DNA from: Isotricha intestinalis
Taxonomy: Eukaryota; Ciliophora; Litostomatea; Vestibuliferida; Isotrichidae
Assembly (NCBI GenBank): GCA_023807065.1
Contig: JAJJLU010004152.1
Span: forward strand, 1-17,578
Direction of reading: 5' to 3'
Length of the DNA: 17,578 nucleotides
Positions 16,880 to 17,578 of the stretch are shown here, in pieces; position 1 is the stretch's first letter, and the number at the start of each line of letters is the position of its first letter. The notes below the pieces were generated by a model. The model was not told where the DNA came from, did no database searches, and saw only the letters and a list, made by a program, of their open reading frames with translations. Made by a program: the position numbers and the translations under genes.

Positions 16880-17578
16880 AACAAAAAATAAGTATTATTA
16901 TCAAAATTTAAAAATTATTCAAATAAAGGATTTTATACAAATTATTTTTAGCTTTAATTAATTTTTTTAATTCATTAATATTAAATCATAAATATCATTT
17001 AATCTTTTTTTATATTTTACTTTTTTTAATATTCTTATTCTCAAATATAATACCGAAGATTTTTATTCTGTAATTTCAAAATAATAATTGGGATTCACAT
17101 TTTCTTTCTTCTTCTTTATCATCATTATCTATATTTAATTTTTTCCCTTTATTAAAATAAAATCCTTCACTTCAAATATTTGATAATATTTCATTTAATT
17201 TGTTGTTATCATCTTTTTCTAATTTTTGAAGTTAATGTGATTAATATTGGAATTTTTTATTTATATAAATTTTCTTTGTAAAATTAAGTATATCTTAGGA
17301 AATATTTACTTTTTAGATTTTTATTATCTTTTATAACCAAAATTTGAAAGTCAGCATTTCATCATCCATGAATAAAAAATCCTATAAAAAATTTAATTCA
17401 TTATTGATTGATTTTCTTTTTCAGAATAGAACTTAATTTTTTAAAAGATTTAATGTCATATTTTAATTGATTAATATTTAAATTAATATCAAAAAGATAA
17501 ATATCTTCTTTTTCTATTATTTCTTTTATTTTTCTTTAATATCTATTTTACATTACTTCTTTTTCACTTATCAAATTA
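16880..17578 (-). pseudogene. Decayed minus-strand gene, runs off the right edge
   Basis: No frame is open, but the minus strand reads as protein in pieces. KEIIEKEDIYLFDINLNINQ and YDIKSFKKLSSILKKKINQ lie at about 17410-17525. NADFQILVIKDNKNLKSKYF lies at about 17298-17357, and KLEKDDNNKLNEILSNI at about 17180-17230. EGFYFNKGKKLNIDNDDKEE follows (about 17110-17170) and INELKKLIKAKNNLYKIL (about 16930-16990). Stops are mostly TAA and TGA where Gln or Trp would fit, and the frame shifts several times. The order is consistent with one long gene lying upstream of, and parallel to, the Vps8-like gene. The family is not recognised. Positions 16736-16879 are AT-rich spacer serving as leader for the Vps8-like gene. 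Confidence 0.65.

Noticed and set aside
1..17578. Alternative genetic code with TAA/TAG as Gln or TGA as Trp, since decayed regions read well that way
   Set aside because: All intact genes end cleanly in TAA or TGA, use CAA and TGG inside, and contain no internal stops. The apparent Gln/Trp fits in the decayed stretches are explained by CAA-to-TAA and TGG-to-TGA mutation under AT pressure, and those stretches also carry frameshifts.

Overview
The window is nuclear DNA from a very AT-rich unicellular eukaryote. By eye only about one base in six is G or C. The evidence is intronless genes with A-rich leaders before ATG, asparagine- and lysine-rich proteins, and purely eukaryotic machinery (a PX-domain sorting nexin, a Nup62/Nsp1-type nucleoporin, a Vps8-type tethering subunit, a C2H2 zinc finger). 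Seven of the eight long reading frames end in TAA and one in TGA. CAA serves for Gln and TGG for Trp, so the standard code fits. I cannot fix the lineage. A coiled-coil motif in the gene at 12237-13328 and the F-N rather than F-G repeats of the nucleoporin both remind me of ciliates. The AT content, lack of introns and standard code would suit an anaerobic or rumen-type ciliate, but other AT-rich anaerobic protists remain possible.

Layout. Positions 1-994 hold no intact gene but look like worn-out coding DNA. Then come a secreted/ER-type single-pass membrane protein with a thioredoxin-like fold (995-2248, +), a sorting nexin (2495-3937, +) and, only 55 bp away and convergent, the Nup62-like nucleoporin (3993-5468, -). 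Positions 5606-8325 form a duplicated locus. A divergent gene pair, X (-) and Y (+), with its shared promoter is present as a mostly open copy (X 6789-7802, Y 8199-9509) and as a decayed partial copy (5606-6276). The original C-terminal part of X (about 6255-6788) is broken by stops and frameshifts. Downstream lie an unrecognised lysine-rich protein ending in Cys-Cys-Phe (9599-10501, +), a zinc-finger protein (10741-12060, -), a coiled-coil protein (12237-13328, -) and a Vps8-like CORVET subunit (13487-16735, -). The last about 700 bases (16880-17578) are a minus-strand pseudogene running off the edge.

Working together. The sorting nexin and Vps8-like protein both belong to endosomal membrane traffic and the nucleoporin to the nuclear pore, but these neighbours look like ordinary unlinked eukaryotic genes, not an operon. 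The most unusual parts are the X/Y duplication, whose noncoding promoter is better conserved than the Y coding sequence, the FG-less nucleoporin, and the three stretches of decayed coding DNA between intact genes.
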